A stretch of 64,000 nt of DNA, from assembly GCF_011734195.1 (NCBI RefSeq), contig NZ_JAANTH010000002.1, positions 310,001 to 374,000 on the forward strand. The letters are read 5' to 3'. Below are positions 9,898 through 17,422 of this stretch, piece after piece. The stretch comes from Halobacterium sp. R2-5. Its GTDB lineage: Archaea > Halobacteriota > Halobacteria > Halobacteriales > Halobacteriaceae. How positions within the stretch are numbered: the first letter of the stretch is position 1; the number at the start of each line of letters is the position of its first letter. Under the pieces are notes generated by a model that ran no database searches, had not been told where the DNA came from, and saw only the letters and a list, made by a program, of their open reading frames with translations. The translations under genes and the position numbers were made by a program.

Positions 9898-11090
9898 CGC
9901 TTCGGTATCGGCACTTCGGGGAGCACGGCCTCCGGTCCCTCGTCGTCGTCCTCCACCTCGTCGTCGAGGTACACCGACGCCCAGTACAGCACCTGTCCGA
10001 GCGCCGGCAGCGGGTCGCTGCGCGACACGAGATCGTAACAGCACGGCTTCGACGCCGGCGTGACGAACTCCCGGACGGCCGTCAGCGTGTCCTCGCGGTC
10101 GAGCACCTGCAGGGCGTCCGTGAACAGGCACCGCGCCTGCACGCCGACGTCGTACTCCAGGTCGGGTTCGGGTTCGTCGCCGACCGCCACCCGGTACAGC
10201 AGGTACGGGAAGTTCACGCCCGCGTACACGGAGAGCGCGAGGCTCCCCCACAGCCGGGGGTTGATTTCGAGGAGCTGCGGTTCGCCGGTCCGGGCGTCGA
10301 CGCGGAACTCCACCATCGCGAGCCCGTACCAGTCCAGCGCCGCCAGGAACTCGTCGGCCAGCTCGACCAGCTCCGGGTCGACGACAGTCTCCCGGTACGT
10401 GCTCGCGCCGCCCGACGGCGGCCGCGTCCGGAGTCGCTGCTGGACCGTCAGCGCGGTCAGCTCGCCGGGCGCCCCGTAGAGCGTGTAGACGCCGCGCTCG
10501 CCGCCGTTCGGGACGAACTCCTGGAAGATGACGGGGCCGTGGGACGCCCGGAGGTCCCGCGTTCTGTACTCGAGCTCGCGGCGAGTGTGACAGACGGCGG
10601 TGCCGTTCCCGCCCTCGCCGCGCTGGGTCTTCACGACCACCGGATAGCCGAGTCGGTCCACCGCGGCGTCGATGCCGCCCTCCCCGGGCAGCACCGTCTC
10701 GGGGTGTGGAACGTCGTGCTCGCGAGCGGCCTCGACGGTCCGGCGCTTGTTCACGCCGACGGCCAGCTGCTCCTCGGGTGGGAACGGCAGCGTCGTCGCC
10801 GGCTCGAAGCGGTCCCGGTGCTCGGAGACCACCTCCACGGTCGCCTCGCTGATCGGCAACAGCATGTCGTAGTCCCGGGCGCGGACTTCGGCCTCGACGT
10901 CGCGCACGAACCCCGACGGGTCGTTCTCGGGCGACGGGAAGACGACGTGCCTGTCGACGTGCCGGGAGAACCCGCCCGCGCTCCACCGGCTGGCGCTCCC
11001 GGCGGTCACGTCCACGCCGCGGGCGCCCAGCGAGCGAATCGCGACCACGCCGTGTCTCGCGTTCGCGTCGAGCACTAACGTCGACCCCAT
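9894..11090 (-). CDS. ATP-grasp carboxylate ligase-like protein
   Basis: 398 residues. An N-terminal Rossmann-like part (STLVLDANARHGVVAIRSLGARGVDV) is followed by the ATP-grasp core: GYPVVVKTQRGEGGNGTAV for the nucleotide lysines, FQEFVPNGGERGVYTLYG, and the metal-binding MVEFRVDARTGEPQLLEINPRLWGSLAL. This is the carbamoyl-phosphate-synthase-like subgroup that activates a carboxylate with ATP and joins it to an amine or thiol. Substrate is unknown; haloarchaeal relatives often sit near cell-surface or peptide-modifying genes, but no such partner is seen here. The C-terminal 70 residues are outside the grasp fold and end in an acidic then basic tail. It overlaps the neighbour end to end. Confidence 0.85.
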   Translation of the reverse strand: MGSTLVLDANARHGVVAIRSLGARGVDVTAGSASRWSAGGFSRHVDRHVVFPSPENDPSGFVRDVEAEVRARDYDMLLPISEATVEVVSEHRDRFEPATTLPFPPEEQLAVGVNKRRTVEAAREHDVPHPETVLPGEGGIDAAVDRLGYPVVVKTQRGEGGNGTAVCHTRRELEYRTRDLRASHGPVIFQEFVPNGGERGVYTLYGAPGELTALTVQQRLRTRPPSGGASTYRETVVDPELVELADEFLAALDWYGLAMVEFRVDARTGEPQLLEINPRLWGSLALSVYAGVNFPYLLYRVAVGDEPEPDLEYDVGVQARCLFTDALQVLDREDTLTAVREFVTPASKPCCYDLVSRSDPLPALGQVLYWASVYLDDEVEDDDEGPEAVLPEVPIPKR

Positions 11091-11243
11091 TTAGTACCAG
11101 TTGGCGCGTTAGCGACTTCAGCGCGGGGCTTGCGAGAGACCCCTCAACGACCCGGACCCCCTCACGTACGGGGTGTTCGGCGCGCTACGGGCGGAGGACT
11201 CTCGGTCCAACGCGGAGCGAGAAAATCGGCGCTCGAAACCCGC

Positions 11244-12152
11244 TCAGTTCCCGCGGCCCTGCAGCTTCTCCTCCTCGGGAAGGTCGACGTTCGCCTCGCC
11301 CTTCATGCTCTTGCCGAGGTTCGAGGAGATCTCCGCGAGGCGCTCGGGGTCGTCCCAGTTGTTCACGGCGTCCACGATGGCGCGGCCCATCACTTCGGGG
11401 TTCTCCGCGCCGAAAATGCCGGAGCCGACGAAGATGCCGTCGCACTCGTGGTGCATCATCAGCGCCGCGTCCGCGGGCGTCGCGATGCCGCCCGCCGCGA
11501 AGTTCACGACCGGCAGCCGCCCCATCTCGGCGGTCTCGTGGACGAGCTCCGCGGGCGCCTCGATGTCGCGGGCGTAGTGCTCGCGCTCCTCGTGGGTCAT
11601 CCCCTCCAGCTCGCGGATCGCGCCCTTGATGGTGCGCTGGTGGTGGACGGCCTGGTTCACGTCGCCCGTGCCGGCTTCGCCCTTCGTGCGAATCATCGCC
11701 GCGCCCTCGTCGATGCGACGGAGCGCCTCGCCGAGGTCGCGGGCGCCGCAGACGAACGGCGCCGTGAACCCGCGCTTGTCGATGTGGTACTTGTCGTCCG
11801 CGGGCGTCAGCACCTCGGACTCGTCGATCATGTCCACGCCGACCGCCTCCAGAATCTCGGCCTCCTTCGTGTGGCCGATGCGGGACTTCCCCATCACCGG
11901 GATGGAGACCGCGTCGACGATGTCCTGCACGTCCGCGGGGTCGGCCATCCGCGCGACGCCGCCGCGCTTCCGGATGTCAGCGGGCACCGCTTCCAGCGCC
12001 ATCACTGCGACGGCGCCGGCCTCCTCCGCGATCTTCGCCTGCTCCTCGTTGACGACGTCCATGATGACGCCGCCCTTCTGCATCTTCGCGAACCCGCGTT
12101 TCACGAGGTCGCTGCCGCGTCGCAAGTCCTCGAGGTCGGTCTCGGTAGCCAT
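11244..12152 (-). CDS. pdxS: pyridoxal 5'-phosphate synthase lyase subunit
   Basis: 302-residue PdxS/SNZ protein, very highly conserved: [38 protein letters not shown] at the N-terminus, [14 protein letters not shown], and [34 protein letters not shown] near the phosphate site. With the glutaminase PdxT (not in this window) it makes PLP from ribose 5-phosphate, glyceraldehyde 3-phosphate and ammonia. It is monocistronic here: the divergent neighbour starts 102 bp away and the next minus-strand gene begins 154 bp downstream. A TATA element (12178-12183) 28 nt upstream suggests a leaderless mRNA. Confidence 0.97.
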   Translation of the reverse strand: MATETDLEDLRRGSDLVKRGFAKMQKGGVIMDVVNEEQAKIAEEAGAVAVMALEAVPADIRKRGGVARMADPADVQDIVDAVSIPVMGKSRIGHTKEAEILEAVGVDMIDESEVLTPADDKYHIDKRGFTAPFVCGARDLGEALRRIDEGAAMIRTKGEAGTGDVNQAVHHQRTIKGAIRELEGMTHEEREHYARDIEAPAELVHETAEMGRLPVVNFAAGGIATPADAALMMHHECDGIFVGSGIFGAENPEVMGRAIVDAVNNWDDPERLAEISSNLGKSMKGEANVDLPEEEKLQGRGN

Positions 12153-12177
12153 ACGAGGGTGTTGCGTGCGCCGCCGC

Positions 12178-12183
12178 TTAATT
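12178..12183 (-). promoter_or_regulatory. TATA box of pdxS
   Basis: Minus-strand AATTAA in otherwise GC-rich sequence, centred 28 nt before the pdxS ATG at 12152. The spacing predicts transcription from the A of the start codon, the common leaderless arrangement in haloarchaea. A weaker plus-strand AT-rich patch (around 12219-12226) stands at similar distance from the divergent gene at 12255. Confidence 0.45.
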
Positions 12184-12254
12184 GGGTTGGTTGCGGCACG
12201 GCCGGGCGGACCGAGATGCTAAACGATTAGGACGTGGCCTCCGGAAGCCCGACA

Positions 12255-14069
12255 ATGAGCGACAGCGACGAGCCTGACCCCGAGGAGTCGGTACGGGAGG
12301 CCATCGAGCGCTCCCGGAGCGGCGCGCCCGCGGTCGGGTCGGTCGTCCGCGACCGGTTCACGTCGAACGAGATCTTCCAGCGCATCATCGCCGCCGCCGA
12401 CGAGGAGATCACGTCGGGCAGCCGCGAGCTGTTCTTCAGCGCGCTCGCGGCCGGCTTCGCGATCACGATCACGTTCATGCTGTACGTCTCCCTGTCGGCG
12501 TCGACGGGCGGCGACCCGGTGCTGAGCGCGCTGCTGTACCCGCTCGGGTTCATCTACATCATCATCGGCGGCTACCAGCTGTACACGGAGAACACGCTCC
12601 CGCCGGTCCTGCTGACTCTCGAACGGCTCGCCAGCGTCCCCGCGCTGCTGCGGAACTGGACGGTCGTGCTCCTCGGGAACTTCACGGGCGGCGCGCTCGG
12701 CGCGCTCGCGCTCGCGTTCGGCGGCGTCATCTCGCCGGACGCGGCCGAGTACGCCGTCTACCTCGGCGAGACGGGCGTCGCCACGGCGTGGTGGAGTCTC
12801 TTCTCGAAGGCGGCGTTCGCGGGGCTCATCGTCGCCGGCGTCGTCTGGGTGGAGTACGCCGCCCGCGACACCATCTCCCGGCTCGTCGTCGTCTACATCG
12901 CGTTCCTCGCGATTCCGCTCGGCGGCCTCTACCACTCCGTCGTCTCGTTCACCGAGATGACGTTCCTCGTCCTCCAGGGCGACCTCCTCGTCACCACCGG
13001 CCTCTGGGAGTTCGTGCTCCCCGTGTTGCTCGGGAACACCGCCGGCGGCGTCGTGCTCGTCACCGTCGTCAACTACTTCCAGACGACCGAACACCGGCTG
13101 TCGTCGGCGCGCTTCGACGGCGCCGACCGCCAGCTCTCCGCCCGCGAGTGGCTGTTCGGCAGCCTCGTCGGGCGCTCGTACGTCCCGCTCATCGACCACA
13201 CCGGCGAGAGCGAGCTCCCCGAGGCGGACAACTACCGCATCGTCGTCCCCATCTCGAATCCGCGGACCGAGACCCGGCTCGTCGAGCTCGCGTGTACGCT
13301 CGCCAGTCGGGAGGCGGGCGCGAGCGTCCACGTCGTCCACATCGTCCAGATGCCCGACCGGACGCCCCGCGGCTACCGGCTCGACCAGCACCAGCGCATC
13401 GTCGAGAACTCGGACGAGCTGATGCAGGACATCCGTGACGTCGCCGAGGGGTTCGACGTGCCCTGCGAGACGTCGACGGTCGTCTCCCACCGCTCGTTCG
13501 AGGAGCTGTTCGACGTCGCGAAGCGGAAGCGCGCGGACCTCGTGGTGATGGGCTGGGGCGAGGGCCGGCTGTGGTCGAACGGCCGCGCCGAGCGCCCGCT
13601 CGACGAGCTCACCAACAGCCTCCCCGCGGACGTGCTCGTGTTCAAGGACCGCGGCCTCGACGTCTCCAATCTCCTCCTGCCGGTCGTGGACAGCGTCCAC
13701 GCCGACCTCAACGCCGAGGTCGCGCGGTCGCTTCGCGAGACCGCGGGCTCGGAAGTCACCCTCATGCGCGTCGTCGACGGCGAACACGAACGCGAGACCG
13801 GCGAGGAGTTCCTCGAAGCGTGGGCCGCCGACCACGACCTCGCGGACGCCGACTTCGCGGTCGACACCTCCGGTGACGTCGAGCGCGCGATCGTCGACGC
13901 CGCCGCCGACCACACGCTGCTGTTGATCGGCGCGACCTCGCAGGGGCTGCTCGCTCGCCTCGCCACCGGGTCGCTGCACTTCGACATCGCGAACCACGTG
14001 GACTCCTCGATGCTGCTCGCCGAGCGCGCGGCCGACCGCGGCATCCTCAAGCGGCTGTTCGGACGGTAG
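12255..14069 (+). CDS. formate/nitrite transporter-family channel fused to two universal-stress-protein domains
   Basis: 604 residues from ATG 12255 (an in-frame GTG lies 21 nt upstream; the ATG is preferred because an AT-rich box sits about 30 nt before it). Residues 50-280 form six hydrophobic segments with FNT-family features: LAAGFAITITFMLYV, YQLYTENTLPPVLLTLE and LLGNFTGGALGALAL. The subgroup resembles E. coli YfdC. Residues 320-600 hold two tandem UspA-like domains (YRIVVPISNPRTETRLVELA, then LLLPVVDSVHADLNAEVA ... LLLIGATSQGLLARL), the second with the nucleotide-loop pattern. The fusion suggests a small-anion channel gated or sensed by a cytosolic nucleotide-binding module; substrate is unknown. 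Confidence 0.88.
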   Translation: MSDSDEPDPEESVREAIERSRSGAPAVGSVVRDRFTSNEIFQRIIAAADEEITSGSRELFFSALAAGFAITITFMLYVSLSASTGGDPVLSALLYPLGFIYIIIGGYQLYTENTLPPVLLTLERLASVPALLRNWTVVLLGNFTGGALGALALAFGGVISPDAAEYAVYLGETGVATAWWSLFSKAAFAGLIVAGVVWVEYAARDTISRLVVVYIAFLAIPLGGLYHSVVSFTEMTFLVLQGDLLVTTGLWEFVLPVLLGNTAGGVVLVTVVNYFQTTEHRLSSARFDGADRQLSAREWLFGSLVGRSYVPLIDHTGESELPEADNYRIVVPISNPRTETRLVELACTLASREAGASVHVVHIVQMPDRTPRGYRLDQHQRIVENSDELMQDIRDVAEGFDVPCETSTVVSHRSFEELFDVAKRKRADLVVMGWGEGRLWSNGRAERPLDELTNSLPADVLVFKDRGLDVSNLLLPVVDSVHADLNAEVARSLRETAGSEVTLMRVVDGEHERETGEEFLEAWAADHDLADADFAVDTSGDVERAIVDAAADHTLLLIGATSQGLLARLATGSLHFDIANHVDSSMLLAERAADRGILKRLFGR

Positions 14070-14145
14070 CCGAACCCGCTCCCGCCGTCGTTTCTCGTCC
14101 CCGCGACCGCCAGAGCTATGCGGCGGTCCCGAGACGCTCCCGGAT

Positions 14146-14820
14146 ATGTCGCTGCCGTCCCGGTCGGACCTCCCGTGGTACCTCGCGCCGCTGCCCGGCT
14201 GGCTGGAGGACGTCGCGCTCCGGCTCGCGTGGGTCATCGTCGCCATCAACCTCGCCGGCACCGCGTTCGGGTTCTGGTACTACCGCGTGCAGTTCGAGGC
14301 CACGCCGATGCTGGCGTGGCCGGTCGTCCCCGACAGCCCGGTCGCGACGCTGTTCATCGGGCTGTCGCTGGCCGCGTACAAGCTCGACTTCGACGCGGAC
14401 TGGCTGCACGCGCTCGCGTTCTTCGGCTGCATCAAGCTCGGGCTGTGGACGCCGTTCGTCCAGCTCGTCGTCAACGGCCAGGGCGACCTCTGGTGGGCGA
14501 TGTACTGGTTCCTCGTGCTCAGCCACCTCGCGATGGCCGTCGAGGCGTTCGTGATTCACCGCTACGCGACGTTCTCCGTGGGCGCGGTCGCGGTCGCCGC
14601 GGCGTGGTACGGCTTCAACGACGTCGTCGACTACTTCGTCGGCGCCGCAGGCGGCCCTCACCACACGGTCCTGCGCGCCGAGGTCGTCACTGGCGGCATC
14701 ACGCACGCGGTCCCCGCCCACGACCTCGCCGCGGCCGCCGCGGTCGCGCTCACGCTGCTCGCGACGTTCCTCGCGCTCGCGACCCGCGTGAAGACTCTGG
14801 AGTCTCGGCTCGCGGACTGA
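14146..14820 (+). CDS. DUF1405 family membrane protein
   Basis: 224 residues with six to seven hydrophobic helices. It matches the pattern of the DUF1405/YpjA family: an early NLAGTAFGFWYYRVQFEATPMLAWPVVPDSP loop, SLAAYKLDF, a Trp-rich GDLWWAMYWFLVLSHLAMAVEAF segment, and THAVPAHDLAAAAA near the end. Family function is not established. It lies 76 bp behind the FNT-Usp gene and 42 bp ahead of the enolase-like gene, all on the plus strand, so cotranscription is plausible. The conserved Asp/His pairs in the loops could bind a metal, but this is only impression. Confidence 0.88.
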   Translation: MSLPSRSDLPWYLAPLPGWLEDVALRLAWVIVAINLAGTAFGFWYYRVQFEATPMLAWPVVPDSPVATLFIGLSLAAYKLDFDADWLHALAFFGCIKLGLWTPFVQLVVNGQGDLWWAMYWFLVLSHLAMAVEAFVIHRYATFSVGAVAVAAAWYGFNDVVDYFVGAAGGPHHTVLRAEVVTGGITHAVPAHDLAAAAAVALTLLATFLALATRVKTLESRLAD

Positions 14821-14862
14821 CCGTCCTCCCGCTTTTTCAGTCCCGGCGTCGTCTGTCCGGAC

Positions 14863-15918
14863 ATGTACGACGCGATAGCCGACCTGCCAGTGGTCGTCGA
14901 CTCGGTCTCTCTCGACCGCGTGGAGCGCGAGACGGCGGCGTTCACGCGTGCCACCACGGTCGTCGCGCTGTCCGGCGACGGCGAGGCGGGCCGCGGCGAG
15001 GACGTCACCTACGAGACCGCCCACCACGACGCGTTAGCCGAACACGAAGCCGACACGGCCGACGGCGGGGCGTTCGATCTCGCGGGCGAGTACACGTTCG
15101 CGGAGTTCGCCGCTACGCTCGACGAGACGGACCTCTGGCCCGTCGACGACCCCGACCGCGAGGACTTCCGGCACTACCGGCGCTGGGGGTTCGAGGCCGC
15201 CGCGCTCGACTTGGCGCTCCGGCAGGCCGGCGAGACGCTCGGCGAGCGCCTCGACCGCAGCCTCGACCCGGTGCGCTTCGTCGTCAGCGGCCGCCTCCCC
15301 GAAGGGGACACCAAGCGCGTGGAGACGCTGCTGGACCGCTACCCGGACGCGGAACTCAAACTCGACCCGACCACCGACTGGCCCGACGGGACCTTCGACT
15401 TCCTCGCCGACACCGACGCCGTCCGCGTGCTCGACCTGAAGGGCCACTACGAGGGCACGGACGTCGACCAGTCGCCGGACCCCGCGCTCTACGAGCGCGT
15501 CTTCGAGGGGTTCCCCGACGCCACCGTCGAGGACCCCGCGGTCACGGCCGCCACCCGCGGTATCGTCTCCGAGCACGCCGGCCGCGTCGCGTGGGACGCG
15601 CCGATTCACGGGCTCGACGACGTCCGCGACGCGCCCTTCGACGTGCGCCGGCTGAACGTCAAGCCGTCCAGATTCGGCACGCTCGAATCCCTCTTCGAGA
15701 CCCTGGAGTGGGCGTTCGAGCGCGACGTCGCGCTGTACGGCGGCGGCCAGTTCGAGCTCTCCGTCGGCCGCGGTCAGATTCAGGAGCTCGCGAGCCTCTT
15801 CTACCCCGCCGGCCCGAACGACGTCGCGCCCGGCGCCTACAACGACCCCCGGCTCCCCGACGACCCGCCGAGAAGTCCGATTTCTCCGCCGGAGGACCAC
15901 GTCGGGTTCGGACTGTAG
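14863..15918 (+). CDS. enolase-superfamily-like protein (o-succinylbenzoate synthase-like fold)
   Basis: 351 residues. The central part looks like a barrel of the enolase/mandelate racemase superfamily: YRRWGFEAAALDLALRQAGETLGERL, a substrate-strand pattern FVVSGRLPEGDT, VETLLDRYPDAELKLDPTTDW, RVLDLKGHYEGT and a C-terminal LNVKPSRFGTLESLFETLEWAFERDVALYGGGQFELSVGRGQIQELASLFYP. The expected K-x-K and Asp/Glu/Asp metal triad is only partly recognisable (LDLKGHY, IHGLDD, NVKPSRFG), so catalysis is uncertain. It is a conserved haloarchaeal type as I recall. Its 3' end faces the structured inverted repeat at 15948. Confidence 0.75.
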   Translation: MYDAIADLPVVVDSVSLDRVERETAAFTRATTVVALSGDGEAGRGEDVTYETAHHDALAEHEADTADGGAFDLAGEYTFAEFAATLDETDLWPVDDPDREDFRHYRRWGFEAAALDLALRQAGETLGERLDRSLDPVRFVVSGRLPEGDTKRVETLLDRYPDAELKLDPTTDWPDGTFDFLADTDAVRVLDLKGHYEGTDVDQSPDPALYERVFEGFPDATVEDPAVTAATRGIVSEHAGRVAWDAPIHGLDDVRDAPFDVRRLNVKPSRFGTLESLFETLEWAFERDVALYGGGQFELSVGRGQIQELASLFYPAGPNDVAPGAYNDPRLPDDPPRSPISPPEDHVGFGL

Positions 15919-15947
15919 CTGCTCGGGTAGCCGGTATCCTGGCGGAT

Positions 15948-16080
15948 TGAAAGGGCGAGGGTGTCTGCGGGAACCCCGACGAAGCAAGCGCCGCAGCGAA
16001 GCGAGGAGCGTGGTCCGAGAGCGCGGAGCGCTCTTTCGGCGACAGCGAGTCGCGGGACCGCAGACACCCGAGGGCTTTCA
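15948..16080. repeat. 133-bp inverted-repeat element with nested hairpins (RNA-like)
   Basis: Arms 15948-15970 and 16058-16080 are inverted copies matching at 19 of 23 positions (TGAAAG, then the core GGGTGTCTGCGG). Inside, GGTCC (16012-16016) pairs with GGACC (16055-16059, next to the right arm) around two further hairpins: AGAGCGC/GCGCTCT (16018-16034) and GCGAC/GTCGC (16039-16053). The left interior is rich in GCGAAGCGAGGAGCG-type sequence. It lies between two genes that converge on it and encodes nothing. It could be a bidirectional terminator, a dispersed palindromic element, or a structured RNA. Confidence 0.7.
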
Positions 16081-16136
16081 GGAGGCGTTGGCCACGCCAC
16101 CGTCGGGAACAGCACTAAGCGAACTATCCGCCAGCG

Positions 16137-17033
16137 CTAGTCGTCGTTCCGGTGCGCTCGGACCCACAGCGCCCCGATGCGGGAGAGCCGGGTGCGGTAG
16201 GACTTCCCGCGCTCTTCGCGTTCGACGTAGCCCTTACCGCCGGGGCCGAGCTTGTCGACGGTGTACGTGACTTTCGAGCGGAAGCTGTCGGTGTACTCCT
16301 CGTTGAGGTCGTCGGCGACGGTCTTCGCGAGGTCGCTGACGGACGCGAACTCGCCGTGGTCGCCGAGCGTGAACAGGATGAGCTCCTCGAACGGCTTGAC
16401 GTTCGAGAAGGAGGCGACGGGGAGTTCGACGACGTGGCTGCCGTCGATCTCCTTCGCGCCGATGGTGGTGCCGCGCTCGTCGAACTCCGAGAGCAGGTCG
16501 CGGGCGTCCTCCAGCTGTTCTTGGACCTCGCTCTCGTCGACGTCGCCGTCCGCGACGGATTCGAGGAGGGCGGCGCTCGCGCGCAGTTCCTCGGCGAGCT
16601 CGGTTTCGAGGTACTTCTCGGGGGCGGTGTAGTACGTGTGGATGCGCTCGCGGTCCTCGGGCCGCTCGACCATGATGGAGTGAGCGGCGGTCGCGAACGC
16701 GAACGAGACGGTGCGTGGCATCGACGCGATGTTCACCCAGACTTCGCCGTCGGGGTCGGCGTCGAGCTCGTCCTCGATGAGGTCGAACGCCTGCTCGAAG
16801 GCGGTGTCGTAGTCGTAGACGTCCGCGACGGAGACGCGCTCGGTCTCGGCGCCGAGGAGGTTCCGGAAGTCGTCCTCGAGCTTGCGGGAGATGCGCTGGC
16901 TGTACTCGACGTTCGCCTCGCTGCCGACCGCGCCTTCGAGGAGAATCACGCGGTCGACGGCGAGCTGCTCGCGCACCAGCGGCGCGATGAGCCGGTCGTA
17001 GTCGAAGCCGACCGGGACGACGTGCGTCTGCAT
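16137..17033 (-). CDS. HFX_2341-type transcriptional regulator with CARF-like sensor domain
   Basis: 298 residues from ATG 17033 (an upstream in-frame start would add nine residues rich in Pro and Gly). Residues 1-150 form a Rossmann-like domain beginning HVVPVGFDYDRLIAPLV and containing VNIASMPRTVSFAFATAAHSIM, which occupies the place of the N-x-TGGTK motif of CARF ligand-binding domains. A helical linker follows, then a winged helix-turn-helix (LILFTLGDHGEFASVSDLAKTVADDL ... YTVDKLGPGGKGYVEREERGKSYRTRLSRIG). This corresponds to the haloarchaeal HFX_2341/DUF6293 regulators. It probably binds a small ligand and controls transcription; target and ligand are unknown. No CRISPR genes are nearby. 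Confidence 0.82.
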   Translation of the reverse strand: MQTHVVPVGFDYDRLIAPLVREQLAVDRVILLEGAVGSEANVEYSQRISRKLEDDFRNLLGAETERVSVADVYDYDTAFEQAFDLIEDELDADPDGEVWVNIASMPRTVSFAFATAAHSIMVERPEDRERIHTYYTAPEKYLETELAEELRASAALLESVADGDVDESEVQEQLEDARDLLSEFDERGTTIGAKEIDGSHVVELPVASFSNVKPFEELILFTLGDHGEFASVSDLAKTVADDLNEEYTDSFRSKVTYTVDKLGPGGKGYVEREERGKSYRTRLSRIGALWVRAHRNDD

Positions 17034-17140
17034 GCCCGGCCCTTGGGGGAACGCCGGCAAAAGGTTGCCCGTGTGGACGGCGCGCGTTCGGGCCGCGGCG
17101 TCGCGCAGGCGTTTTCTCGCTCCGGGGCGTCGAGGCGGCC

Positions 17141-17422
17141 ATGAGCAAGTGGCTGGCCTCGGGGCTGCGCCGGGACGTCTGCGTGGTCGTCGCCAGCGAG
17201 GGCGACCCCACCAAGCAGTCCGTCAAGCGCGCGATAGAGCGGAAGAACGACGAGCGCATCCGCCCGAAGCGGTTCAACGGCGCGGTCAACAAGCTCGAAG
17301 ACGCGGGCATCGTCGACCGCGAACCTGACGGCGTCCACGACCGGCTCACGCTCACCGAGGCGGGCGAGCAGCGCCTCCGCGAGCACCGCGAGTGGGTCGC
17401 CGAGCGCCTCGCGGACTGGTAG
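17141..17422 (+). CDS. small winged-helix DNA-binding protein (PadR-like)
   Basis: 93 residues that are almost entirely one winged helix-turn-helix: LRRDVCVVVASEGDPTKQSVKRAIERKNDERIRPKRFNGAVNKLEDAGIVDREPDGVHDRLTLTEAGEQRLREH. The LT-EAG-E-LREH wing/tail is characteristic of PadR-like and related archaeal regulators. It is divergently placed from the HFX_2341-type regulator (107 bp) and ends immediately before the stop of the convergent symporter gene, so it may regulate the symporter or its neighbour. No effector domain is present. Confidence 0.8.
   Translation: MSKWLASGLRRDVCVVVASEGDPTKQSVKRAIERKNDERIRPKRFNGAVNKLEDAGIVDREPDGVHDRLTLTEAGEQRLREHREWVAERLADW

Noticed and set aside
15948-16080. 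Inverted-repeat element read as a CRISPR array or tRNA
   Set aside because: No regularly spaced identical repeats with unique spacers, and no tRNA anticodon-arm geometry or CCA-adjacent acceptor stem; it is a single nested palindrome.
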